NCBI GenBank assembly: GCA_046262295.1 | Contig: JBHENC010000007.1 | Span: 165,060-229,059 of the forward strand | Length of the DNA stretch: 64,000 nt | Source of the DNA: JBHENC01 sp046262295 | GTDB taxonomy: Bacteria; Acidobacteriota; Blastocatellia; Pyrinomonadales; Pyrinomonadaceae | Direction: 5' to 3' | Part shown: positions 28,177-36,564 of the stretch, piece after piece | Numbering within the stretch: the first letter of the stretch is position 1 | Layout: each line of letters starts with the position of its first letter | Program-made: the position numbers and the translations under genes | The notes under the pieces: model-generated | What the model was told of the DNA's origin: nothing | The model's input: the letters and a program-made list of their open reading frames with translations, nothing else | Databases searched by the model: none

Positions 28177-28953
28177 TTATCCACGTGCTTCCTGCAATTC
28201 GGCACGACGAAAAGTTTTCTCACCGGCAAAAGTCTCGACGCCCCCGTGTTCGATTTGACTTAATTTTCGCGCCATCGCGTCCAGCACCGAAGCGCGTCCG
28301 TGCGCCTGTTCGAGCATCGCCCGCGCGTCCACTTGGGCGAGGTCGTAGCTGTCAAATAGCTCATTCGCTTCGTGCAAGTTAAAAGCCAGCTCGGATTCTT
28401 CGATCAGGCAAAGAATTTGCTTCGAGCGCATCCGCCACAGCGGTGCGGGCGGAATGCTGCGACCGATGATGAAGACGTGCGCCTCTGCCGGTAGAAGCGG
28501 AAGCATTCGACGAAAGAACGGCACAACCCACTGCGCATCATAGATCAGATGCAAATCGTCTATCACGATGAGCAACGGCTCGCGCTGACATTCCTGCAAA
28601 TCATAGAGAAACGCTTCGGCGAGCGAAGGGATGTCTTCGGGGCCGGACGTATCGGCAAGACGCGCCAAAGCTTCCTTGCCGAAGCCCGGACACTGCCGGC
28701 GCACACTCTCGACCAGATACGGAAAGAAGATGTGCAGATCGCTGTCCGAAGCGTCTACCTTATACCATGACGCCCTTCGTTCGGAGTGATGCGCAAAGTC
28801 CGTCGCCAAAAAAGTTTTGCCCGTGCCCCTGCGTCCGGTGATGATGGTTGACGTGCATGAGGTGAGGCTTTCGTGCAGCGTCTTGAGCAGACGCGGGCGC
28901 GACACACTCGGACTCTCGGTAGGAGTCTCGATCTTCTTGAGAATAACTTGCAT
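28177..28953 (-). CDS. Stand-alone MalT-like STAND ATPase domain
   Basis: 258 residues from ATG 28953; no good ribosome-binding site is visible. It aligns by eye with the N-terminal ATPase of the 1112-residue regulator: Walker A GRRGTGKTF (residues 40-48), a WYKVDASDSD segment matching WYQLDHTDAD, and Walker B LLIVIDDLHL (about 125-135). It ends after the ATPase and a short helical part, without TPR or DNA-binding domains. It could be a truncated paralog or a modulator that mixes with the full regulator. The gene lies directly upstream of the SARP gene on the same strand and downstream of the second sialidase-like gene. Confidence 0.75.
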   Translation of the reverse strand: MQVILKKIETPTESPSVSRPRLLKTLHESLTSCTSTIITGRRGTGKTFLATDFAHHSERRASWYKVDASDSDLHIFFPYLVESVRRQCPGFGKEALARLADTSGPEDIPSLAEAFLYDLQECQREPLLIVIDDLHLIYDAQWVVPFFRRMLPLLPAEAHVFIIGRSIPPAPLWRMRSKQILCLIEESELAFNLHEANELFDSYDLAQVDARAMLEQAHGRASVLDAMARKLSQIEHGGVETFAGEKTFRRAELQEARG

Positions 28954-28969
28954 GGTGGTTTGACCCGAA

Positions 28970-29012
28970 AGGATTGACGGCACTGCGTCATAACACGCTG
29001 GCCGTCAATCCT
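28970..29012 (-). terminator. Inverted repeat between the sialidase-like gene and the STAND gene
   Basis: Arms AGGATTGACGGC (28970-28981) and GCCGTCAATCCT (29001-29012) form a perfect 12-bp stem with a 19-base loop. It lies 100 bases after the sialidase-like stop and 17 bases before the STAND gene start, so it may be a weak terminator or a leader structure. No T tract follows. Confidence 0.4.
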
Positions 29013-29111
29013 CTCAATGAAGCTGTCAAATAAGGTGGCGGGCGAGCAGCAGGCCATTATTCTTCATGACATGGCAATCTCGGCTGCTCACCGTCTGTTT
29101 CGAGTCGGTCT

Positions 29112-31787
29112 TCAATGGCATGATGAGTTGCCAACGAGCGCGTAGGTGGCCGCATTCTCGACTACTGTGGAATCGGCGGCAGCCGTAGAGCGAAGCGTCC
29201 TGTCGCCACCGGCTGGGAACGTCCGGCCAACAATTCCGCCAAAAAGATCACCGGCCTGAGGGCTTCCGATCTTATCGCTCTTCGGTATTTTGATCCGAAT
29301 CGTGCCGTCGGCAGCGTATTCGCCGGTTGAAACGTACGCGATTCTGTTCGGCCTTGGAATACCGACGACGACAGCCGACGTGACAGACACAGTGCCATAC
29401 TCAAACGAGACCGCGCCCGCGCTGTCCGTGCTCATTCCGACGTAGTAGATACCGCTGAACGACAGATTCGTGCTCGACGGATTCGGATAGTTCCAGAGAA
29501 TTCTCCACTGTCTGTCCGGCAAGAGCGTGCTCAGGTCTTTAACCTTCAGGGTGAAGACCAGATTGTTGGCGTCATCTTCGCCGATTTTGACGGATTGAAT
29601 ATCCAGATCGGGGTCTGCGGGCGCGCCCTTTTGATCTCCCGCCGGATCGTTGACAATCGTGATGCCCGTGCATGAATCTCCCACAGGCTCGACTACTGCT
29701 TTGTTGCTGTCGCATGATTTGCCGAGTCCGTTGACCGGCACGACGCTGTAAAAATAGGTGGTGGATGAATCGGCGGTCGTATCATCATAGCTTCCGCCGC
29801 TCGCTGTCCCGGAGACGTTCGCCAGCAGCGTTTCGCTGCCGTCTACTGCTCCAAGACGAATTCCTCGAAAGACTTTATAGTTGGTCACAGGCGTTCCGCC
29901 GTTATCGGCCTGCGACCAAGTCAAATGCACTGTCGAGCCGTTGCGCGTGGCGGTCAGCGCAGGTGTTCCGGGCAGCGTCTTCTGTTTGGGCGGATCGAAT
30001 TGCGCAAACATTCGCTTGCCGCCGCTCTGCCGGACAATCGTTGACACTTGTGTATAAGAGTTGCCCACCGCATCGGGCGCGGCCTGCACGCATCTGCCCG
30101 TGCATCCGTCTGCGAAGCCGACGAGCACGCGGCCTTCCCGGTCAATCGTCGCGTCCATAAAATCGAGCAGATTGCGGTAAGTGACGGCACCGCCCTGTAA
30201 CCAGATAGGCCCGCGCTGCACCGGATCGTTGGGCGTGGCATCAACCGTCGTCCAGTGTGCGCCGCCGTCATAAGTGGTAGCGATATAGAGATGCCAGACG
30301 CCCCGGAAGCCTCGATCCTGTAGATTCCCGGCGGTCTGCGTGCCGATGAAAGCAAAAGCGGCGCGGCCTTGATCGCCTGCGACCATTGCCGGAAAGACTA
30401 CATTGTTGATTCCAAACGAACCGCCGACGTTTTCAATGTTCGTCCACGTCTGGCCTTTATCGTCGGAGACGGCGACGGTCGCCTTATGATCGGCATCGGC
30501 GTATCCGAAATAAACTCTTCCGGCTTTATCAATTGAGACCGACGGATCGCTGTTGGCCTGGCTGCTGCCGGGAACTCCTGATCGCACCGCCCATGTCGCG
30601 CCGTTATCCTCCGACACGATCAGGGACTGTCTTCCGCTACAACCTTTATTCGGTAGATATGCTGTGCCATCCGGCGCGACTTTAATGTGCCCGTGCAATC
30701 CTCCGCATTGCAACAAATCATAGACCGGCACGGCCGGCCCATAGGTCAATCCACCGTCAAGGCTCACCGCACAATTGGCAGCCGCGATGTCCTGCGCGCA
30801 ATAGTAAACGCCGTTAGGATAAGCGGTCGTGCCGCCCGTCAGCGGAGCATGGAGCGGCCCGCCGCCGACCGTCTGGTGGTCAATGCCGGAAGCGATGCCC
30901 GCGCCCTGACTCGGTATCCACGTCTCGCCGTCATTGTCCGTATAGGCTGAGAGGCTTTGCGTTGTGCCGAAGACCAATTGCGAAACGAAGGTGCGCCCCG
31001 CTGCGCTGTCCGTAAAGAGAATCGGGTCTTGGCTGAAGGTGGAAGTCACCGTGCTGGCCTTGTCTTCCCATGTCGCCTTCGGTGATGTCGGACAGGAGTC
31101 GTCGAAGTTGACGCGTAAGGTCTGCGTGTAGGATTGGAAGAACACTTTCCCGGTCTTCCAATTGACGCCGATAGACGGCTCGCCGGCGGCAGTGCCCAGT
31201 CCCGCTAACTGCTGTTCGGCGGTCGGAGTGAACACCTGATACCTCGGCGCGGGATCGCTTGCCTCCGCCAAGATGGTCGCCGGAACTAAAGAGATGCTCC
31301 CCGTAATGCTCTGGCCTAAGGGATTGAAAGTTTCCGTGCGGATAAGATACGTCCCCGAAACAGCCGGAAAGATGATGACCTCCGGGTCGCTCGAATGAGC
31401 ATCTTTTCCGACCAGCGCGCCGGTCGTCGCGTTGTACACATACACGTCAAAGTCGGCCAGATTATTCGGCCATTCAATTTTCACCTGCACGTTGTACGAG
31501 GCGTCGTATCCGGCGGGCACGGCGACCGTCAGCGCGTAATCATCACAGGGGTTCAGCGCGTCGCACGTCGGCTGGCCGTTATCATTCACATTGTTTGAAA
31601 CATTGGGAACGAAGAAGGGGCCTGCCGTATAGCTTAGCGTCGCGCCCGGAACCAGCGTCCCACCCGCAGGCGTGGCGGCGAAGCCGACGACGCTCCAGAT
31701 TACGGCGGCGGCGCAACACAGCGCCGTGAGCGCAAATCGCAGGCCGATTAAACGAGAAAGGCTGTGGGGCTGATTTAGACGAGTCAT
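29112..31787 (-). CDS. Secreted sialidase-like propeller protein with FnIII domain (paralog of the giant protein)
   Basis: 891 residues. ATG 31787 is preferred over the upstream open frame because AGAGG lies 8 bases before it and a signal peptide follows (hydrophobic FALTALCCAAAVIWSVVGFA). The order of segments matches one half of the 2371-residue protein: GEPSIGVNWKTGKVFFQS, DPSVSIDKAGRVYFGYADAD, GVWHLYIATTYDGG, then a FnIII domain (WSQADNGGTPVTNYKVFR) and a DOMON-like beta domain (starting GITIVNDPAGDQKG). It lacks the PKD, Ig-like and duplicated parts. Role unknown; secreted, possibly binding or cutting glycans. It shares a 16-bp upstream motif with its paralog. Confidence 0.85.
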   Translation of the reverse strand: MTRLNQPHSLSRLIGLRFALTALCCAAAVIWSVVGFAATPAGGTLVPGATLSYTAGPFFVPNVSNNVNDNGQPTCDALNPCDDYALTVAVPAGYDASYNVQVKIEWPNNLADFDVYVYNATTGALVGKDAHSSDPEVIIFPAVSGTYLIRTETFNPLGQSITGSISLVPATILAEASDPAPRYQVFTPTAEQQLAGLGTAAGEPSIGVNWKTGKVFFQSYTQTLRVNFDDSCPTSPKATWEDKASTVTSTFSQDPILFTDSAAGRTFVSQLVFGTTQSLSAYTDNDGETWIPSQGAGIASGIDHQTVGGGPLHAPLTGGTTAYPNGVYYCAQDIAAANCAVSLDGGLTYGPAVPVYDLLQCGGLHGHIKVAPDGTAYLPNKGCSGRQSLIVSEDNGATWAVRSGVPGSSQANSDPSVSIDKAGRVYFGYADADHKATVAVSDDKGQTWTNIENVGGSFGINNVVFPAMVAGDQGRAAFAFIGTQTAGNLQDRGFRGVWHLYIATTYDGGAHWTTVDATPNDPVQRGPIWLQGGAVTYRNLLDFMDATIDREGRVLVGFADGCTGRCVQAAPDAVGNSYTQVSTIVRQSGGKRMFAQFDPPKQKTLPGTPALTATRNGSTVHLTWSQADNGGTPVTNYKVFRGIRLGAVDGSETLLANVSGTASGGSYDDTTADSSTTYFYSVVPVNGLGKSCDSNKAVVEPVGDSCTGITIVNDPAGDQKGAPADPDLDIQSVKIGEDDANNLVFTLKVKDLSTLLPDRQWRILWNYPNPSSTNLSFSGIYYVGMSTDSAGAVSFEYGTVSVTSAVVVGIPRPNRIAYVSTGEYAADGTIRIKIPKSDKIGSPQAGDLFGGIVGRTFPAGGDRTLRSTAAADSTVVENAATYALVGNSSCH

Positions 31788-31913
31788 GGGGAATCCTCTG
31801 TGACGATGATTGATTTCCGGTACAGCAGTCGCGCCGGATAACAATGGCCGATGCCGGACGAAGCTTGCTAAAGCCTTCTACCGACATTAACAGCCCAAAG
31901 GATACATAACCCG

Positions 31914-31929
31914 ACTTGGCTAATTCTTG
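31914..31929 (-). promoter_or_regulatory. Second copy of the 16-bp candidate operator/promoter motif
   Basis: The minus strand reads CAAGAATTAGCCAAGT, identical to 21208-21193 and placed 142 bases before the ATG. CAAG recurs with an 11-base period. The surrounding bases differ from the other copy, so the motif is more conserved than its flanks. Confidence 0.5.
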
Positions 31930-32218
31930 AGTAATCTAAAAGGAGCAAAACACAGGTATTGTCGGCTTCAAGCGCCCCGCTGAGTATAAGAAGCGCAAGC
32001 TTATCCCGCGCCATATCATGGCGCGAGAGAAGGGCGGCGCAAAGTAGCTGGCCTACGCTCTTGGAAAACTTCACAAGGGTTTTTAGATACACTTATTTAA
32101 ACATTTTGGCGCGCGACGCATTCGTGACATCACGCACGATGATATCGAGGTGTGTGCGTTGATTACATATAACTAATCGAATCAGATTGAATGTGGGGCT
32201 GAATGTGGGACTAAATAG

Positions 32219-32245
32219 TTACGGGCGACTTCCCATCGCCCGTAA
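32219..32245. terminator. Hairpin beside the second tRNA-Lys fragment
   Basis: A 10-bp perfect stem (arms TTACGGGCGA and TCGCCCGTAA) with a 7-base loop, overlapping the start of the repeat shared with the intact tRNA-Lys locus. It corresponds in place to the tRNA-Lys terminator at 44569-44592. Confidence 0.55.
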
Positions 32246-32300
32246 CTTCTTGCAAATAGCGGTGAGCCGAGCAGGACTCGAACCTGCGACCCACTGGTTA
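32238..32300 (-). repeat. Partial tRNA-Lys (3' 41 nt) plus flank: putative att site 2
   Basis: 63 bases match 44587-44649 with one mismatch, which changes the encoded CCA end to CCG. The tRNA part is 32260-32300. Just upstream (32189-32218) the plus strand encodes LNVGLNVGLNS and the frame runs on through the repeat, a pattern reminiscent of integrase C-terminal tails abutting tRNA genes, though too short to be sure. I take this as the junction between two tandem islands. Confidence 0.75.
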
Positions 32301-32318
32301 GTGGGTCGTGGATAGTTT

Positions 32319-32595
32319 TCAGGTTTTGAGTGATCTGAGCAGGCCTTGAGTAATTTCGCTACTTCCTCGCAGTCCTTCAATAAAGCGCCGGAACCTTCCT
32401 TTGTCAGATAATTCAAACTCTCCGAGAGTAGCAATAAGGTTTCGACTTCCGCCGTTGAGCCTTTGGCGATGCCAAAAATTGATCGTCTTCGACCGCAGAC
32501 CGCAAAATTCCATTCGTCAGGCGTCTCAACTCTTGCTTATCTTGTTCAATTGGCGAATCATTCTTGTTTGCCGTTTGTGCGACGGCGTGCTTCAT
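32319..32595 (-). pseudogene. Possible decayed small gene at the inner edge of att site 2
   Basis: A minus-strand frame from ATG 32595 reads MKHAVAQTANKNDSPIEQDK and stops after 60 residues; a second frame ending at 32319 reads LIATLGEFELSDKGRFRRFI and continues to SLKT. Together they could be one helical protein of about 90 residues broken by a frameshift. No family was recognised and no ribosome-binding site is seen, so the evidence is weak. Confidence 0.3.
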
Positions 32596-32851
32596 GATAT
32601 GACCCGGAAAGATTTATGAGCGAGCGTGAAGAGCAGAGTTTGATCTGCAAGGCTGTTTTTGCAACAGAGCCTTGATAACGATACCAGACCAACATGACAC
32701 AGGCGATATGATTGCGTTGGAAGTTACTTTTGCGATATTAACAACGCTCCAAGCTGTGGCCGCGCTTGAAGCAATCGAAATACGCTAAAGTCACAGGCGG
32801 GCGTATAAAATATGCGCAGCTTCAAATGCCCTGACGAGAAGAAGCAATCGA
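32596..32851. other. Intergenic region upstream of the amidase operon
   Basis: No gene is visible. A TATAAA-like stretch near 32804 could be the -10 region of the following gene; no -35 is convincing. Confidence 0.4.
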
Positions 32852-35071
32852 ATGTTACTGATGAAACGTCTGGTATCAATCGTCTTACCGATGTTCTTCG
32901 CGTTGATTTTAGTTACGCAGGGCACAACTGTTAATGCGGAGAAAATAAACAGGCTGGCCCGTTCTGCAACGATCTACCGGGATACATACGGGGTGCCGCA
33001 CATTTATGGAGCGACGGATGCGAGCGTTGTGTTCGGTCTGATGTATGCGCAGGCTGAGGATAACTTCTGGCAGATAGAAGAAGATTCGATCAGGAAATTA
33101 GGTCGGGCATCGGAAGTTTACGGCGAGCGGGCTGTGCTTGATGATTTAGCGCAAAACGCCTTTGAGAGTAATAAGCTGGCGCTTGCCAAATACCAGCACG
33201 CCAGTCGACACATACGTGGATTGTGTGATGCTTATGCCGCCGGACTCAACTATTTCCTTGCGCGCAATCCACAGGTTAAACCAAGATTGCTCAGCCGCTT
33301 TGAACCCTGGCACATATTTCTTACCGGCGCAGGCGGCGCTTTTGGTAGCGTCGGATTGAAGCTTGAAGAATTGCGCACGGCCGCACCGGAGGTCGGGCGT
33401 AATGCTGCCACCGCTACGGCGACGCTTTATCGACTTGAAGAATTACGCGCTGCAAATCTCAATGACGAAGTTGAATCGGAGATAGGCTCGAATATGTGGG
33501 TGATCGGCCCCACGAAGAGTGCCACAGGCCACGCGATGCTGCTCATTAACCCGCACGTTGGATTCTTCGGCGGCGGCCAACGCTACGAAGCGCATTTGCA
33601 TAGCAAAGAAGGTTGGAACATTTCAGGATTCGCCATCCTCGGCACGCCTTATATTCGTTCCGGCCACAACGATTATCTGGGGTGGAGCCATACCAATAAT
33701 TACGCGGATACCGCCGATGTGTATATAGAGGATTTTAATGATCCACAACATCCGCTCGCTTATCGTTACGGCGCAGGCTATCGCACGGCCACCGAATGGA
33801 TCGCGCCCATTAGAGTGAAGACAGATAAGGGAATCGAGACGAGAAATTTCAGACTACGCAAGACTCATCACGGCCCCGTTGTGGCTGTGCGCGACGGCAA
33901 GGCGCTCACGCTCAGAGTTGCGCGGCTCGGAGATGGCACCAGTGAATTTGAACAAAGGTATGCGATGAGTAAAGCGCGCTCACTCGCAGAGTTTAAGACG
34001 GCCTTGGCGCAACTATCCATCGTCGGCTCGAATACTATTTACGCAGACCGCGCCGGCAACATCTTTTATCTGCACGGCAACGCGATACCGCGCCGTTCGA
34101 CAAAGTTTGATTGGACGAAGCCGGTTGATGGAAGCATTCCTGAAACAGAGTGGCAGGGCTACCACTCCTTGAGTGAATTGCCGCAATTAACTAATCCGCC
34201 AACAGGATGGTTGCAAAACTGCAACTCGACGCCGTTTTTAACCACCTCTGAAGGTAATCCACAGAAATCCGAGTACCCGTCTTATATGGCTCCTGAGCCG
34301 GACACGCCACGCGCGCGCAATTCAAGACGAATACTTTCCGGCAAAGATAAGTGGACGCTTGCGGAGTGGTCGCGCGCTGCTGTGGATACTACCGAAGTCG
34401 AAGCCGCAACATTTGTTCCGCAGATTGTTCAAGAGTGGGAGAAATTAAGAGAGAGCGATGCGGCGCGCGCCGAGCGACTGCGTGAGCCGGTCGCTGAACT
34501 GCGCGCATGGAACGGCGTGAGCACGACGGAGTCACGCGCGATGACGCTGCTCACACTCTGGTATCAGCGGACTCACCCGCCTGCGGGCACTGACCGAAAG
34601 TTTGCTGACGACAAAAATCCGCGATCAAAGATTCTCGCGCTGGAAGATGTTGTTGGCGAGCTTGAAAGCAACTTCGGCACGTGGCGCGTGGCCTGGGGTG
34701 AGATCAATCGCTTGCAGCGGACACACACGAGCGGGCAGGAATCGTTTAGCGACGAGCGTTTGAGTTTGCCCGTTGCCGGTGGGATGAGCGCGTTTGGCAA
34801 CATCTTCACGTTCAACGCGCCGCCCGCAAAGGGGCTTAAACGACGCTACGGCGTGTCGGGCAACTCTTACGTGAGCGTTGTGGAGTTCAGTCCAGCCGTG
34901 CAAGCGATGTCCGTCGTCACGTTCGGGCAGAGCGCCGACCCAAACTCGCCGCACTACTTTGACCAGGCGCCCCTCTATGCTAAAGGGCAGTTCAAGCCAG
35001 CCTGGTTCGCGTTGGCGGAAATAAAAGCGCATCTTGAGCGCACGTATCATCCCGGTCGGAAACATAGATAA
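32852..35071 (+). CDS. Penicillin acylase-family amidase (Ntn hydrolase), exported
   Basis: 739 residues with an N-terminal signal peptide. The start YRDTYGVPHIYG and AQAEDNFWQIEEDSIR are typical of the alpha chain of penicillin/acyl-homoserine-lactone acylases. The cleavage site before the nucleophile is GSNMWVIGPTKSATG, with Ser at residue 213; after self-cleavage this Ser becomes the N-terminus of the beta chain. Later markers include GHNDYLGWSHTNN and LTNPPTGWLQNCN. The family hydrolyses amide bonds of acylated compounds, including beta-lactams, acyl homoserine lactones and N-acyl amino acids; the substrate cannot be told here. The next gene, 33 bases downstream, is an M14 carboxypeptidase, and the two probably form an operon. 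Confidence 0.92.
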   Translation: MLLMKRLVSIVLPMFFALILVTQGTTVNAEKINRLARSATIYRDTYGVPHIYGATDASVVFGLMYAQAEDNFWQIEEDSIRKLGRASEVYGERAVLDDLAQNAFESNKLALAKYQHASRHIRGLCDAYAAGLNYFLARNPQVKPRLLSRFEPWHIFLTGAGGAFGSVGLKLEELRTAAPEVGRNAATATATLYRLEELRAANLNDEVESEIGSNMWVIGPTKSATGHAMLLINPHVGFFGGGQRYEAHLHSKEGWNISGFAILGTPYIRSGHNDYLGWSHTNNYADTADVYIEDFNDPQHPLAYRYGAGYRTATEWIAPIRVKTDKGIETRNFRLRKTHHGPVVAVRDGKALTLRVARLGDGTSEFEQRYAMSKARSLAEFKTALAQLSIVGSNTIYADRAGNIFYLHGNAIPRRSTKFDWTKPVDGSIPETEWQGYHSLSELPQLTNPPTGWLQNCNSTPFLTTSEGNPQKSEYPSYMAPEPDTPRARNSRRILSGKDKWTLAEWSRAAVDTTEVEAATFVPQIVQEWEKLRESDAARAERLREPVAELRAWNGVSTTESRAMTLLTLWYQRTHPPAGTDRKFADDKNPRSKILALEDVVGELESNFGTWRVAWGEINRLQRTHTSGQESFSDERLSLPVAGGMSAFGNIFTFNAPPAKGLKRRYGVSGNSYVSVVEFSPAVQAMSVVTFGQSADPNSPHYFDQAPLYAKGQFKPAWFALAEIKAHLERTYHPGRKHR

Positions 35072-35104
35072 AATCCCTTCAACTGTCGGTTAAGAATCAG
35101 CGTT

Positions 35105-36454
35105 ATGAAATATCTCGGCGTCATAAAATATCTTAGCTTAATCTTATTCTCGCTCGTTTTAAGCCTCGCAGATATCGCGCAAACGCCGCAAACGCTCTTT
35201 CGTGCGTGGCAGCAAGAGCACATCACCCGCATTGAGCCGTCGCGCGTGCGCCATGCCGATCTGAAAAGATACCTCGACCAATTACGCGCCGAAGGTGTTG
35301 TAGTCCGCGAGGTGGGACGCTCAGGGGCTGGCCGTGAAATCTTTCAGATGGAGTTCGGGCACGGGCCTTTGAAAGTCTTCATGTGGTCGCAAATGCACGG
35401 CGATGAACCGACGGCGACGAGCGCGTTGATTGATCTTTTTCACTCCCTGCAAAGAAACCGCAGCGCGGCATGGATATCAAACATTGAGAAGCAGATCACT
35501 TTACGCGCGGTGCCGATGCTGAACCCGGACGGAGCCGAGCTATATCAACGGCGCAACCTACAGTTCATTGACATCAATCGTGACGCGCTCTTGCTCGCCA
35601 CCCCTGAAGGACGATTGCTCAAAAAACTGCGCGATGAATGGCAACCGGACATCGGCTTCAATTTGCATAACCAACAGGCGCGGACGGCTGTTGGTAATAC
35701 CGGATTGCAATCTACCATTGCTCTCTCGGCTGTGCCTTCAGACGCTTCGGGCAGCAATAATCCGGGGCGTGTTCGCAGTAAAAAGATTTGCGCAGTCATT
35801 ATCGAATCGCTCGCGCCGTTCATAAACGGGCACATAGGGCGTTATGATGACGCTTTTAATCCGCGTGCGTTCGGCGATCTGTTCGGTCAATGGGGCACTC
35901 CGGTGGTGCTCGTTGAAACAGGCGCGCTCAAAGGCAAGCGCGAGATAGAGCTTGTGCAATTGAATTTCATTGCGTTCGCCGCTGCTTTGCAAGCGTTGGC
36001 TAACAAAAGCATCGAGAAGGCCGATCCTTCCGTCTACGAAGCCCTTCAGTTTAATACGAGCGGCACTATCTATAATTTGATTGTGCGTGGTGCGACGCTC
36101 ATCAACCGCTTGCAAATTGAACCGGAGCAAGCGCTGCCACCCTTCACAGCAGATGTTGCGATCAATGAAGATATTTCTCGGAACGATGGAAAACAGCAGC
36201 GCCGGGCCGTCATTCAAGAGGTCGGCGATCTTTCGCCTTTTCACGGCCTGGAGGAAGTAGAGGCGCGCGGTTATTACATGACTGTGACGAAAGGCGCGCT
36301 TCGTCCCGGCACAGAGGCATCGCTTCTTTTTTACAAAAAAGATCGCGCGACGCGGATTGATTGGACAGTGCCGGATTTGGAGAGCCGCTTTCCGCCCGAT
36401 GCTCTCTATCGCAATGGTGAATGGATCGGCAGAGATAAATTAACTTTCAAATAA
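35105..36454 (+). CDS. Exported M14 zinc carboxypeptidase
   Basis: 449 residues with a signal peptide (ends near SLADIAQ). Zinc ligands are H98 and E101 in QMHGDEPT and H188 in GFNLHNQ; the substrate Arg region is INRD, and the catalytic Glu is E271 in VLVETGALKG. A C-terminal beta-rich part of about 150 residues follows the catalytic domain. M14 enzymes remove C-terminal amino acids from peptides. It lies 33 bases after the penicillin-acylase-type gene and about 110 before the deacylase, in line with a joint role in periplasmic breakdown of acylated peptides. Confidence 0.92.
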   Translation: MKYLGVIKYLSLILFSLVLSLADIAQTPQTLFRAWQQEHITRIEPSRVRHADLKRYLDQLRAEGVVVREVGRSGAGREIFQMEFGHGPLKVFMWSQMHGDEPTATSALIDLFHSLQRNRSAAWISNIEKQITLRAVPMLNPDGAELYQRRNLQFIDINRDALLLATPEGRLLKKLRDEWQPDIGFNLHNQQARTAVGNTGLQSTIALSAVPSDASGSNNPGRVRSKKICAVIIESLAPFINGHIGRYDDAFNPRAFGDLFGQWGTPVVLVETGALKGKREIELVQLNFIAFAAALQALANKSIEKADPSVYEALQFNTSGTIYNLIVRGATLINRLQIEPEQALPPFTADVAINEDISRNDGKQQRRAVIQEVGDLSPFHGLEEVEARGYYMTVTKGALRPGTEASLLFYKKDRATRIDWTVPDLESRFPPDALYRNGEWIGRDKLTFK

Positions 36455-36564
36455 CTGCGTCCTGCGTCAAGTCCGCGACACCTTCAGTCATTGATTTTTA
36501 ATGCTGCCGAGCTGGTAATCTAGCTTTGCAACTGAGCCGTCCGAGAGTTTCGTCGCAAGAGATT

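Noticed and set aside
31868..32092. A 74-codon minus-strand open frame upstream of the second sialidase-like gene
   Set aside because: No ribosome-binding site, and the frame covers the conserved upstream motif; more likely promoter DNA.
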